Shown piece by piece: positions 40,769-49,725 of a stretch of 64,000 bases of DNA. The notes beneath the pieces were generated by a model that saw only the letters and a program-made list of their open reading frames with translations, searched no databases and was not told where the DNA came from. Source of the stretch: an uncultured Chryseobacterium sp. (GTDB lineage Bacteria > Bacteroidota > Bacteroidia > Flavobacteriales > Weeksellaceae); contig CAJYWD010000017.1 in the NCBI GenBank assembly GCA_913778505.1, positions 24,054 to 88,053 of the forward strand, read 5' to 3'. A program made the position numbers and the translations under genes. Numbering within the stretch: the first letter of the stretch is position 1; the number at the start of each line of letters is the position of its first letter.

Positions 40769-41601
40769 TGAAGGTTAGTGTGATTATTGTTCATTATCAG
40801 GTGAAGGATTTGCTCAGGAATTGCATCCTTTCTATTGAAAAATATTTTCAGGGTTTTGATTACGAGATTGTTGTGGTCGATAATTATTCGCCAGATCCGG
40901 AATGGAAAACCCTGGTTGATGAATTTCCGGATGTTCGTTTTATGGCGCTTGATCAGAATTTGGGATTTTCCAAGGCCAATAATCTTGGCGTAAGGCAGGC
41001 TAAAGGTGAATACGTCTACATCCTGAATCCGGATACTGAGATCGAAGGTGCATATTTTAAAGAAATCCTTGATTTTGCAGATAAACAGCCTCGTATTGGC
41101 GCCGTTGGTCTGCGGATGCATAATGCCAAAGGCCAGTTTCTTCCGGAAAGCAAACGTGCTGTTCCTGCTCTCATCAATTCCTTTGAAAAACTTTTCACCA
41201 AATTTAATAATAATGCTAAGTCCTATTACCGTAATGACATTGGCGAGACGGAAATTGCCGCGGTAGAAGTCATGACCGGAGCCAATCTCCTTATGAAAAA
41301 ATCGGTTTATGAAGAGGTAGGCGGCTTCGATGAACGGTATTTTATGTACGGTGAGGATATTGATTTGTGTTATACTATTTTACAGCACGGCTACAGAAAT
41401 TTTTATTTTGGAAAATACGCCATTCTGCATCATAAGGGCGAAAGTACTGTCAAGGATAAAGTCTATCTGAAGCGTTTTTTCGGTGCCATGGAAATTTTCA
41501 TCGATAAATATTACAGAAAGCAGAAACCCTTACATTTTTTGCTGATGAAGGTAGGTCTTAAAGTCAAACATTTTCTGGAAGCCCGCAAAATCAGATCTTA
41601 A
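40768..41601 (+). CDS. Family 2 glycosyltransferase
   Basis: 277 aa GT-A enzyme, rhamnosyl- or dTDP-sugar-transferase-like. VIIVHYQVKDLLRNCI, VVVDNYSPD and YVYILNPDTEIE (DxD-type metal site), then VEVMTGANLLMKKSVYEEVGGFDERYFMYGEDIDLCYTI (shown in part) with the EDIDLC catalytic segment. No strong transmembrane helix. It probably adds a sugar to a cell-surface glycan. Start overlaps the recR stop by one base. No other glycan genes are adjacent. Confidence 0.93.
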   Translation: MKVSVIIVHYQVKDLLRNCILSIEKYFQGFDYEIVVVDNYSPDPEWKTLVDEFPDVRFMALDQNLGFSKANNLGVRQAKGEYVYILNPDTEIEGAYFKEILDFADKQPRIGAVGLRMHNAKGQFLPESKRAVPALINSFEKLFTKFNNNAKSYYRNDIGETEIAAVEVMTGANLLMKKSVYEEVGGFDERYFMYGEDIDLCYTILQHGYRNFYFGKYAILHHKGESTVKDKVYLKRFFGAMEIFIDKYYRKQKPLHFLLMKVGLKVKHFLEARKIRS

Positions 41602-42110
41602 GCTTTCTCGTGCGGCAGGGTAGATTCTTCTGCGAATAACCGCAATTTCAGCATTTCATCTTTTCCCTTGTACTGCCCGAATCTGGCGGCAGTGTAAGTG
41701 AGTCCTATCAATAACAGGACTATGAAAGAGCAGGGAAGAGCCCAGGGATAATTGTTTGTTTTAATCTGTTTTTCAACGTAATACAGTGTAAAACAGGTCA
41801 TCCAGCTCACCACAAAAAGGAAATACAGGAACATAAAAAACGTCCACACTGCAGAGCTCGGTCCGAAGATCCCACGAATTACAGTAGCATCATCCTCCTT
41901 TTCAATGCGTAAGGCCAGATTAGGCTTCCAGTAATTTTCATCTTCGGTTCTTACGAAAATCACAGCCACCTCGCGGTTGATATTGCCGTAAAATTCATCC
42001 TTATGATTTTCCATGTACAGACGTAGATTCTTTTCATAATCTTCCGGAGACAGATCCGTGTATAGTTTGAATCTCGGACGGTTCCTGATATGGTTGAGCG
42101 TATCTTTCAT
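41598..42110 (-). CDS. Two-helix membrane protein, unknown
   Basis: 170 aa. A soluble N-terminal domain (1-90; LSPEDYEKNLRLYME, REVAVIFVRTEDENYW) precedes two transmembrane helices (about 92-115 and 127-147) and a short charged tail. No known family. Overlaps the end of the convergent glycosyltransferase gene by 4 nt and lies 29 nt after the retropepsin/PDZ gene on the same strand, so it is probably cotranscribed with it. Confidence 0.75.
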   Translation of the reverse strand: MKDTLNHIRNRPRFKLYTDLSPEDYEKNLRLYMENHKDEFYGNINREVAVIFVRTEDENYWKPNLALRIEKEDDATVIRGIFGPSSAVWTFFMFLYFLFVVSWMTCFTLYYVEKQIKTNNYPWALPCSFIVLLLIGLTYTAARFGQYKGKDEMLKLRLFAEESTLPHEKA

Positions 42111-42139
42111 GAGTTTAATGGATTATCGGTGAGCAACTT

Positions 42140-43474
42140 TTATTCCTCGATGTAGGGAATCGGATCTTCCAGAATCAGGTCAATTTTTTTGGGAATGTTA
42201 TTCCGCCGGATTTCAAGGCCGATTTTTCTTGGTTCATTGGTTTTAAGAATTTCATGGATTTTGCTCAGTGTCAGTTCATTCGCTTTCTTTCCATCCAAAG
42301 TGAGGATTTCATCACCTTTCAGGATGCCCGATTTCTGCGCAGGGGAATCTTTGCGCGTTCCGGAAACTTTGAAGACAGGCTTCAGGCTGAATTTATACTG
42401 AAAGCGGTCCGGTCCATTATCTATTACATTAATTTCATTGCCTGCCGAATTCCGTTTTGCGGTTTCCACACGGACTTCTTCCTTTTCCCAGATCAGGCCT
42501 TCCTGTTTGATTTCCAGTCCGCTGCCGTCAATCAGGAAAGGGTCATCCAGATGTTTGTTGGCAAGGAAATAAATCTTTCCATCGGGATAATCAAAGATAA
42601 TCCGAAACCGCCGCAATACTTCGGAACCGATGGAGCCTTTCCGGTCATTCACGATTCTCAAATGTTGTATGGAATATTCATCCGGCATTGATGCAATAGG
42701 TTTGTTCATCCGGAATTTTCCAATGGATAACGCATTGATACGGCTCCGCTTACCGAAAATATCGCCGCTGAAACCTCTTCCCAAAAAATCATCGATATTG
42801 GGACGGTTGTAGATAAAATCTTGAATCAACGTTGGAAAGAGCCAAACCGAGTCGGTATTGCCAAGATCCAAAAGCAGTTTCGAACTCTGTGGATCGTGCT
42901 TCATTTCCACATCGGCATACATATAAGGTTTGTTGAGCTCCACACTCATCGGAAACTCGGAAAACCGTTTGATGCCCTTAGGAAAGTGGCTGCGGTCTTT
43001 GTAAATGGTTATTGTTCTGTTTAGGTAATTTATTTCTACAGGATGATTTTTAAAAAAGTAATAACCCAAAATGCCATTGACCGGAATTCCGACATCCTGC
43101 GAGATATTGAATTCCTCGTCCAGCACAATGAAAATCGTGTGCGAACGGTCCAGAAAATGGCTGCCGATTGTCACTTCATTGTTGATGGATTTCAGGGCGT
43201 CCACACTCACCGTTTCGCCCAATCCCCGAAAGGTAATTTTCTCGATATTTTTAAAATCTACATTTTTATTATCGAGGCTGAAGAGCAGTGTCTCCGCGAT
43301 TCCGGAATCCAGCATAAAATTCAGTTCCACGCCATTAATAGTCATCGGCACAAAGATGAGGTTGTTGATTAATTTGAATTTAATGACCACTTTATCCTTG
43401 TCCTGCAACACAAAACCATCCTGGGCATTCGCCAGAACGCTGACACAGAAGCAAAAAAGCAGCATCAATTTCAT
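42140..43474 (-). CDS. Exported retropepsin-like aspartic protease with PDZ domain
   Basis: 444 aa. The signal peptide ends LANA|Q (18). Two retropepsin-like half domains: the first has INGVELNFMLDSGIAETLL with the catalytic DSG; the second has LLLDLGNTDSVWL, where the Asp is kept but the following S/T is Leu. The C-terminal PDZ (about 360-435: SPAQKSGILKGDEILTLDGKKA) should bind peptides. Periplasmic protease or chaperone; activity is uncertain given the altered second motif. Confidence 0.88.
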   Translation of the reverse strand: MKLMLLFCFCVSVLANAQDGFVLQDKDKVVIKFKLINNLIFVPMTINGVELNFMLDSGIAETLLFSLDNKNVDFKNIEKITFRGLGETVSVDALKSINNEVTIGSHFLDRSHTIFIVLDEEFNISQDVGIPVNGILGYYFFKNHPVEINYLNRTITIYKDRSHFPKGIKRFSEFPMSVELNKPYMYADVEMKHDPQSSKLLLDLGNTDSVWLFPTLIQDFIYNRPNIDDFLGRGFSGDIFGKRSRINALSIGKFRMNKPIASMPDEYSIQHLRIVNDRKGSIGSEVLRRFRIIFDYPDGKIYFLANKHLDDPFLIDGSGLEIKQEGLIWEKEEVRVETAKRNSAGNEINVIDNGPDRFQYKFSLKPVFKVSGTRKDSPAQKSGILKGDEILTLDGKKANELTLSKIHEILKTNEPRKIGLEIRRNNIPKKIDLILEDPIPYIEE

Positions 43475-43650
43475 TTAACAGGATGATAGAATTCACTATA
43501 CAAGTTTAATAAATTTAAAAACACGATTTACAAAATATTTATGTAATCCATATTTTGTTTGATTTTTAATTTATTTTTTGGAATGTTATTTGATGAGTTT
43601 TCATTCAATTTTTACAATTGATGTTAATAGTTTAATTTAATTTTATTACG

Positions 43651-44478
43651 ATGAAAAATTTATTACCCAACCTGCAGAAAGACCATTTGGATGAAGTTGT
43701 TTTCGCTCACCGAAATAAAGCTTATGGCGCCTACGATCTAAGAAATGATTATTCCAATCAGCTTACTAAAGCTCTTTTCATTGGAATTACATTTTTTGCT
43801 TCTCTCTCTGTTGTTCCACTATTGATGAATGCGTTTAAAAGTGACGTTGCGTTACCAAAAGATGATTTCTCCGGAAGAAAGATTCTTGTCATTAACGATA
43901 CTAAAATTCCAGAATCAACACCAGTTAAAACTACACCGGCCAGTGTAAAAACGGTAGCAAATCCGGAGGTTACACCTGTCCGTGAAGTTCGAAAAGAAGT
44001 CACTTTACCAACTAAGAAACAAATCGAAGATGCAGCGGTAGGCTCCCAAACGGTAGAAGGCCCGGCGACCACCTTGGCTGTTGCGCCACCGATTAATGTT
44101 GGTCCTCCGGCCACAGTTAACCATCCACCGGTCACGCCTCCCGCACCTTTGGATGATCCGAATGCTATCATTGACGGAACAAAAGCGGATGTGGCAGCGG
44201 ATTTCAAAGGTGGCATCAATGCGTTCAGAGAAAAGGTTGCTCAGAATTTTGATACATCCTCGGTAGAACAGGCGGGAATGGTTTCCGCTACCATCACCTT
44301 CGTGGTAGAAAAGGATGGTAGCATTTCCAATATTAAGATCAATGGTTCCAATGCAGAGTTTAACCGGGAAGCAGAACGCACAGTAAAGTCTATTAAAACG
44401 AAATGGACGCCGGCGCAACTCAAAGGAAAAGCTGTACGGTCATCCTTCAGAATGCCAATTTCCATGAAAATTGAATAA
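43651..44478 (+). CDS. tonB: TonB-family energy transducer
   Basis: 275 aa. A cytoplasmic start with the Bacteroidetes motif HRNKAYGAYDLRNDY (about 20-34), one transmembrane helix (about 45-63), a Pro/Val/Thr-rich periplasmic spacer (95-175) and a C-terminal TonB domain (200-275; MVSATITFVVEKDGSISNIKI and FRMPISM). It couples the proton motive force to outer-membrane receptors; no exbB/exbD adjacent. Confidence 0.93.
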   Translation: MKNLLPNLQKDHLDEVVFAHRNKAYGAYDLRNDYSNQLTKALFIGITFFASLSVVPLLMNAFKSDVALPKDDFSGRKILVINDTKIPESTPVKTTPASVKTVANPEVTPVREVRKEVTLPTKKQIEDAAVGSQTVEGPATTLAVAPPINVGPPATVNHPPVTPPAPLDDPNAIIDGTKADVAADFKGGINAFREKVAQNFDTSSVEQAGMVSATITFVVEKDGSISNIKINGSNAEFNREAERTVKSIKTKWTPAQLKGKAVRSSFRMPISMKIE

Positions 44479-44640
44479 ATTGATATTCAGGTTGTTGTAG
44501 TCATATAAAATATTAAGGTTTTAAATTTATCCACATTCTACCCGGAAATGTGGATAATTTTTTTATACATCAATACGTTAATTAACAGTGCTTTAACGCC
44601 TTTTCAGGATTTTGAAATGATTCCAAGTGCTAAAAAATTG

Positions 44641-44648
44641 TATTTTTG
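44641..44648 (+). promoter_or_regulatory. TAnnTTTG -7 box of parA
   Basis: TATTTTTG; transcription would begin near 44655, making ATG 44657 leaderless and favouring ATG 44669. Confidence 0.55.
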
Positions 44649-44668
44649 ACGATTAAATGAATGTTTTT

Positions 44669-45442
44669 ATGGGAAAAATCATAGGTGTTGCGAATCAGAA
44701 AGGCGGTGTAGGCAAAACCACTACAGCGGTAAATCTGGCATCAGCTCTGGGTGTATTGGAAAAAAGAGTTCTGTTGATTGATGCAGATCCGCAGGCCAAT
44801 GCGACCTCTGGCCTGGGCGTGGAAGAAGTTAACTTTTCTACTTACAATCTTTTGGAGCACAGTGTGGATGCGGTAAAATGCATTCTTCCCACAAGTTCGC
44901 CCAACGTAAATATTATTCCTTCCCATATTGATCTGGTAGCGGCAGAGATCGAACTCGTAGACCGTGATAACCGGGAGTACATGATGCGAGAAGCATTAAA
45001 ATCCATTAAAGACGACTATGACTATATCATCATAGATTGTGCGCCAAGTTTAGGTTTGATTACCATCAATGCTTTGACAGCTGCAGACTCTGTGATTATC
45101 CCAATTCAGTGCGAATATTTTGCATTGGAAGGTTTAGGTAAGCTTCTCAACACGATTAAGAATGTTCAGAAAATCCATAACCAGAATCTGGATATTGAGG
45201 GATTATTGCTGACGATGTACGACAGCCGACTGAGATTGTCTAACCAAGTGGTGGAAGAGGTCAATTCTCACTTTCCTGAAATGGTTTTCGAGACCATCAT
45301 CAGCAGGAATGTTCGACTCAGCGAAGCGCCGAGTTTCGGAGAAAGTATTCTGAATTATGATGCAGAAAGTAAAGGTGCGATTCAGTATATTCAGCTTGCC
45401 GAAGAAGTTTTGCTAAAGAATGAAAAATTAGTTAAAAATTAA
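44669..45442 (+). CDS. parA: Chromosome-partition ATPase ParA/Soj
   Basis: 257 aa. Deviant Walker A KGGVGKTT (11-18), IDADPQANATSG, IDCAPSLGLITINAL and IPIQCEYFALEGL identify chromosomal ParA. ATG 44669 is preferred to 44657 on promoter position and family start. It forms a conserved flavobacterial cluster with parB, DUF5683, dapB, lepB and the WbqC gene. Confidence 0.95.
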   Translation: MGKIIGVANQKGGVGKTTTAVNLASALGVLEKRVLLIDADPQANATSGLGVEEVNFSTYNLLEHSVDAVKCILPTSSPNVNIIPSHIDLVAAEIELVDRDNREYMMREALKSIKDDYDYIIIDCAPSLGLITINALTAADSVIIPIQCEYFALEGLGKLLNTIKNVQKIHNQNLDIEGLLLTMYDSRLRLSNQVVEEVNSHFPEMVFETIISRNVRLSEAPSFGESILNYDAESKGAIQYIQLAEEVLLKNEKLVKN

Positions 45443-45486
45443 TAAGCAGGAAGTCTGAAGACGGAAGATGGAAGTTTTCTTAACAT

Positions 45487-45512
45487 CCATCATCCGACAT
45501 CCATCATCCAAC
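45487..45512 (+). repeat. CATCCATCATCC microrepeat leader before parB
   Basis: CATCCATCATCCGACATCC and CATCATCC follow in tandem, ending 9 nt before ATG 45521. Only one G. Confidence 0.7.
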
Positions 45513-45520
45513 TTAAAAAT

Positions 45521-46411
45521 ATGAAAGACAAAAAAAGAGCAATGGGACGCGGTTTAGGAGCAATCCTGAATGCGGAAAGCAAAACCAATATCAATAGCGC
45601 TTCGGACGAGGGTGCCAAAAATCTCGTCGGAAATATTGTTGAGGTCCCGATTGAAGATATCTACGCCAATCCCAATCAGCCAAGAACTTATTTTGATGAG
45701 AAAGCCCTGAATGACCTGGCGGAATCTATTAAAAGTCTCGGGATTATCCAGCCTGTTACACTTAGAAAAGACGGTGAAAAGTTTGAGATTATTTCCGGGG
45801 AAAGACGTTTCCGCGCTTCCAAGATTGCAGGATTAAATGCCATTCCGGCTTACATCCGATTGGTGAATGACCAGGAACTGCTGGAAATGGCTTTGGTAGA
45901 AAACATCCAGAGAGAGGATCTTGACCCTATTGAGGTCGCATTGACCTACCAAAGACTTTTGGACGAAGTTGGTATGACGCAGGAAAATCTCAGCCAGCGT
46001 GTTGGAAAGGAGCGAAGTACCATTACCAATAGCGTGCGACTTTTGAAGCTGACACCGGACATTCAGAACGGCATTCGCAGCGGACAGATTTCTGCAGGCC
46101 ACGGCCGTGCTATTATGAGCCTTGATACGGATGAAAAACGGAAGAATCTCTTTGACAGAATCATTAAAGACCAGCTGAATGTGAGACAATCCGAACAGTT
46201 GGCTGCTCAGCTTAAAAATTCTCAGGACAAGGAAAAAGTGGTCAAGCAAACCATCATCCCGAATCACGTTAAAAAAGCGCAAAAAAATCTTTCCGATATC
46301 CTGAATGTGAATGTGGAAATTAAAACCTCTGGGAACGGGAAGAAAGGAAAAATAGTCCTTGACTTTAAAAATGAAGAAGAGCTGGAAAGTATTCTGGCTC
46401 ACATCCGATAG
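45521..46411 (+). CDS. parB: Chromosome-partition protein ParB/Spo0J
   Basis: 296 aa CTP-dependent DNA clamp that loads at parS. MGRGLGAIL start, ParB/Srx domain (IYANPNQPRTYFDEKAL, SGERRFRASKIAG, ALVENIQREDLDPIEVA), HTH (MTQENLSQRVGKERSTITNSVRLLKL) and the C-terminal dimer domain (GKKGKIVLDFKNEEEL). No convincing parS was found in the window. The next gene begins at the base after its stop codon. Confidence 0.96.
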   Translation: MKDKKRAMGRGLGAILNAESKTNINSASDEGAKNLVGNIVEVPIEDIYANPNQPRTYFDEKALNDLAESIKSLGIIQPVTLRKDGEKFEIISGERRFRASKIAGLNAIPAYIRLVNDQELLEMALVENIQREDLDPIEVALTYQRLLDEVGMTQENLSQRVGKERSTITNSVRLLKLTPDIQNGIRSGQISAGHGRAIMSLDTDEKRKNLFDRIIKDQLNVRQSEQLAAQLKNSQDKEKVVKQTIIPNHVKKAQKNLSDILNVNVEIKTSGNGKKGKIVLDFKNEEELESILAHIR

Positions 46412-47041
46412 ATGAAAAAATTATTGTCACTCTTTTTGTTGTGCTCTATCAGTTGGATATTTTCCCAGGTCAATCCGAATGATACCATCCGCGTGGAAAA
46501 TCTTCCGAAGGACAGCATTCCGGCTGCTAAGCCAGGAACGGAGCCGGAGATTATCGGAAATATCACGGAAAGTAATGGGCCTGTAAAGGTTCAGAAATTT
46601 AGTCCGACGAAAGCTGGTTTATATTCTGCGGTTTTACCGGGATTGGGTCAGTTTTATAATAAGAAATATTGGAAGATCCCCATTGTTTGGGGCGCTGTAG
46701 GAACCGGAATTGGAATCGCCATCTGGAATGATAATCAATACAAACGTTACAGAAACGCATTCGTTGCGGAGCTTAATGGTCTTCCGCACGAGTTTTCCAA
46801 TATCAATGGTATTGACAAAACAGTGCTGGGAAACGCCCAGGACCGATCCAAGAGACAGCGGGACTATGCCATTGGGATCACAGGGCTGATCTATATCCTT
46901 AACATTGTGGATGCTGTAGTGGATGCCCACTTATACGAAGGCCGTCGTGATCCTGATCTGGCGCTCACTCCGGCTGTGATTAATGACCGGTTCAGCAATT
47001 ATGAAAGCAAAGCAGGACTGGCTCTCACCTTCAGATTTTAA
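46412..47041 (+). CDS. DUF5683 exported membrane protein
   Basis: 209 aa. Signal peptide MKKLLSLFLLCSISWIFS|Q. The DUF5683 core (about 68-165) has SPTKAGLYSAVLPGLGQFYNKKYWK, two hydrophobic helices and YALGITG-like YAIGITGLIYILNIVDAVVDAHLY. Function unknown; the gene is constantly found between parB and dapB in flavobacteria. Starts directly after the parB stop. Confidence 0.9.
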   Translation: MKKLLSLFLLCSISWIFSQVNPNDTIRVENLPKDSIPAAKPGTEPEIIGNITESNGPVKVQKFSPTKAGLYSAVLPGLGQFYNKKYWKIPIVWGAVGTGIGIAIWNDNQYKRYRNAFVAELNGLPHEFSNINGIDKTVLGNAQDRSKRQRDYAIGITGLIYILNIVDAVVDAHLYEGRRDPDLALTPAVINDRFSNYESKAGLALTFRF

Positions 47042-47062
47042 CTCAAAACGATATCAATTATA

Positions 47063-47761
47063 ATGAAAATAGCATTGGTAGGCTACGGAAAAATGGGGAA
47101 AATTATCGACGAGATCGCCCAAAGCCGTGGTCACGAGATCGTCGCCAGACTGAAAGAAACACCAAAAGCGGAGTTGCTCAATGGAGCCGACGTAGCGATT
47201 GAGTTCTCAAACCCTGAGGCTGCTTTTGAAAATATTAAAGTGTGCCTGGAAAATCAAATTCCTGTCATCTGCGGCACCACCGGCTGGCTGGAGAGAAAAC
47301 ATGAAATTGAAAAATTGGCTGTGGAGCAAAACAGCGCATTTTTGTACGGTTCCAATTTCAGTTTGGGTGTCAATCTCTTTTTTGCGCTTAACGAAAATCT
47401 GGCAAAACTGATGAATCATGTAGATGAATACGAATGTCAGTTAGAGGAGATTCATCACATTCACAAAAAAGATGCACCTAGCGGAACGGCTATTTCCATT
47501 GCAGAGGGCATTATCGAAAATTCAAAATACGAAGCCTGGAAACTGGATGAGACCAAAGACAAGGAATTAGGGATTTTTGCCATCAGAGAAGATGAAGTTC
47601 CCGGGACTCACAGCGTTTTCTACAGGTCGGAAGTGGATGAGATTGAAATCAAACACACCGCATTCAACAGGAATGGATTTGCGCTGGGAGCGGTGATTGC
47701 TGCAGAATGGATTGTAGGAAAACAAGGTGTCTTTACAATGAAAGATGTTTTGGGTTTATAA
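47063..47761 (+). CDS. dapB: 4-hydroxy-tetrahydrodipicolinate reductase
   Basis: 232 aa, lysine/diaminopimelate pathway. NAD(P)-binding GYGKMGK (7-13), ICGTTGW, GSNFSLGVNLFF, and the catalytic EEIHHIHKKDAPSGTA with His and Lys. Slightly shorter than the E. coli form (273 aa), normal for Bacteroidetes. Confidence 0.96.
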   Translation: MKIALVGYGKMGKIIDEIAQSRGHEIVARLKETPKAELLNGADVAIEFSNPEAAFENIKVCLENQIPVICGTTGWLERKHEIEKLAVEQNSAFLYGSNFSLGVNLFFALNENLAKLMNHVDEYECQLEEIHHIHKKDAPSGTAISIAEGIIENSKYEAWKLDETKDKELGIFAIREDEVPGTHSVFYRSEVDEIEIKHTAFNRNGFALGAVIAAEWIVGKQGVFTMKDVLGL

Positions 47762-47844
47762 AAAACTGTAACAAAAGCATCTCATAAAAAACTAATTAAT
47801 AAAAATCAGCAAAAAGCGAAGAGCTAATTGCCAAAAGTCAACCT

Positions 47845-49509
47845 ATGGATTACATTATTACTTATACCATCTATGTCCTCATTATCAGTGTGTTGATGGG
47901 ACTTACAACCTGGAAGCTATTTAAAAAGATGGGCTACAACCCACTTTTTTCATTCGTTCCGTTCTACAACTATTTCATCATTTTGAAAGAGACCAACCAT
48001 CCGAAATGGTGGGCAATTCTGTCTTACCTTCCGATTGTAGGACCAATTATGATGTCGGCTTTCCATATTTTCCTGATGAGAAAATTTGGTAAAAGAGGTT
48101 TTGTCAATGGATTACTGACCGTTTTGCTTCCATTTATTTTTATGGCTACGGTCAACTACGGAAAAGAACCGGAAATAGAAACTGAAGACGAGGAAGAAGA
48201 GGGCAAGAAAAAAGAAACGTTCCTGGGTTCTGTGACTTTTGCAGTGGTTTTTGCAACCATTATTCACGCATTTATCACACAGCCATTCGGGATTCCGACA
48301 GGTTCAATGGAAAGAACATTGCTGGTTGGTGATTTCCTTTTTGTGAACAAATGGGCTTACGGATACAGAATGCCGATGAGACCCGTGGCATTGCCATTTT
48401 TACAAGGAACCATTTTCGATACAGGTCAAAAAGGTAATCCGAAAGATGACCCGAAATCTTATGTGGATGCAGTGAAGTTGCCATACCTCAGGCTGCCGGG
48501 TTATGACGAAATCAAACGTTATGATATAGTGGTTTTCAACTATCCGCAGGATTCCGTTCACACCGCAATTGATAGAAAAGATCCTTATGTCAAAAGATGT
48601 GTTGGGATTCCTGGCGATGTTATTGAGTTTCGTGCAGGAAGACTGTTTGTGAATAATCAGCCGGAGAAAATTTTGGGAGATGAAGAGCAGCAACATAAGT
48701 TTGTTGTTCGAAGCAGTGAACAATTAGACATTCCGAGATTATATAAGCTTTATGGATTTTTACCAGTGAGGGAAGGTCAGGATGATAAAGGTTTTGTATA
48801 TGAATTCCAAGGTTTAACAGATGAGATACAAAAGGAAATTAAAAATGTTCAAGGTGTAGAAAGTGTTGAAGAGGATGTTATGAGAAAAGGTGATGCTGCT
48901 TTAGCGTATTACAAATATGCTACTGGAAGTGATGGTAATTACCTTCGAGATGAGAATAATAATCCGATACCAGCCTCTAAAATTGATACTACAAATAGCA
49001 TCTATCCTATCAACAAACCTTGGAATCAGGATTGGTACGGGCCGCTGAGAATTCCGAAAAAAGGAGATGTTGTGAAACTGGATCAGGAATCTTTACCAAC
49101 GTATCAATGGATCATCTCCGAGTATGAGCATAATAAGCTGGAAAACAAAAACGGCAAAATCTATATCAACGGTAAGGAAACCAACCAATATACCATCAAG
49201 CAGAATTATTATATGATGATTGGAGATAACCGCGATGCGTCTTTAGATGCCAGGTTTTTTGGCGTTGTTCCGGAAGAAAATATCGTGGGAAGACCAATGT
49301 TTACCTGGATGAGTCTGCAAGGCGCTTTCAAAGATGCTAACTCTACTTATCAGGCGCCGTTCAAAGTACGTTGGGACAGGATGTTTAAGGCGACCAACAC
49401 CGGTGAAAAAAATAAAACGTCCTACTGGTGGATTGCTGCCGGAATTTTGATTCTGTTCTTCGGCTGGGATTATTTCGCCAAATTCTTCAAGAAAAAAGAA
49501 GACGAGTAA
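47845..49509 (+). CDS. lepB: Signal peptidase I, large flavobacterial form
   Basis: 554 aa. Three N-terminal hydrophobic helices in a DUF5684-like domain (1-108) are followed by an acidic linker (EIETEDEEEEGKK) and a further helix before the catalytic part. Catalytic Ser154 (IPTGSMERTLLVGDFLFV) and Lys250 (YVKRCVGIPGDVIEF); box E GDNRDASLDARFFGVV. About 150 residues (300-450) are inserted between the boxes. A terminal helix spans about 528-545. Cleaves the Q-rule signal peptides seen in this window. Confidence 0.95.
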   Translation: MDYIITYTIYVLIISVLMGLTTWKLFKKMGYNPLFSFVPFYNYFIILKETNHPKWWAILSYLPIVGPIMMSAFHIFLMRKFGKRGFVNGLLTVLLPFIFMATVNYGKEPEIETEDEEEEGKKKETFLGSVTFAVVFATIIHAFITQPFGIPTGSMERTLLVGDFLFVNKWAYGYRMPMRPVALPFLQGTIFDTGQKGNPKDDPKSYVDAVKLPYLRLPGYDEIKRYDIVVFNYPQDSVHTAIDRKDPYVKRCVGIPGDVIEFRAGRLFVNNQPEKILGDEEQQHKFVVRSSEQLDIPRLYKLYGFLPVREGQDDKGFVYEFQGLTDEIQKEIKNVQGVESVEEDVMRKGDAALAYYKYATGSDGNYLRDENNNPIPASKIDTTNSIYPINKPWNQDWYGPLRIPKKGDVVKLDQESLPTYQWIISEYEHNKLENKNGKIYINGKETNQYTIKQNYYMMIGDNRDASLDARFFGVVPEENIVGRPMFTWMSLQGAFKDANSTYQAPFKVRWDRMFKATNTGEKNKTSYWWIAAGILILFFGWDYFAKFFKKKEDE

Positions 49510-49524
49510 ATTTTTTTGAAGCTA

Positions 49525-49655
49525 ATTGACTCCGTCGATTGCTTTTAGGAGCAATTCCCGCTATCCGCTGTATCTTTTTTTCGCTCGGTCGGCTCCGCTG
49601 CGCTCCGCCGCCTCGCTCAAAAAAGGATGCCGCTACTATCGGGGCTAGGGGCTTT
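49525..49655. repeat. GC-rich dispersed-type palindromic element
   Basis: About 130 bp with an imperfect inverted structure: CCCGCTATCCGCTGTATC followed by Ts and CGCTCGG on the left, CCTCGCTCAAAAAAGGATGC and CGCTACTATCGGGGCT on the right, around a very GC-rich core (GGCTCCGCTGCGCTCCGCCG). It is far more GC-rich than nearby spacers, has no gene, and looks like a family of repeats known between genes in flavobacteria (from memory). Confidence 0.7.
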
Positions 49656-49676
49656 CAGTTCAAATAACAATACAAC

Positions 49677-49715
49677 ACTTTGCCAGAGGTTTATTATCTT
49701 TGGCAAAGTTTTTTT
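49677..49715 (+). terminator. Terminator after lepB that also contains a -7-like box
   Basis: A 9-bp perfect stem ACTTTGCCA/TGGCAAAGT and a T-run. The loop and right arm contain TATCTTTG (49695-49702), a TAnnTTTG match placed to serve the next gene (ATG 49726). Confidence 0.75.
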
Positions 49716-49725
49716 AATAACAATA

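Noticed and set aside
40750..41121. 123-codon frame antisense to the glycosyltransferase gene
   Set aside because: Opposite-strand shadow over conserved GT2 motifs.
49627..49725. 33-residue N-terminal extension of the WbqC-family protein
   Set aside because: It starts in the GC-rich palindrome and passes through the lepB terminator; the family start is MKNKILLP at 49726.
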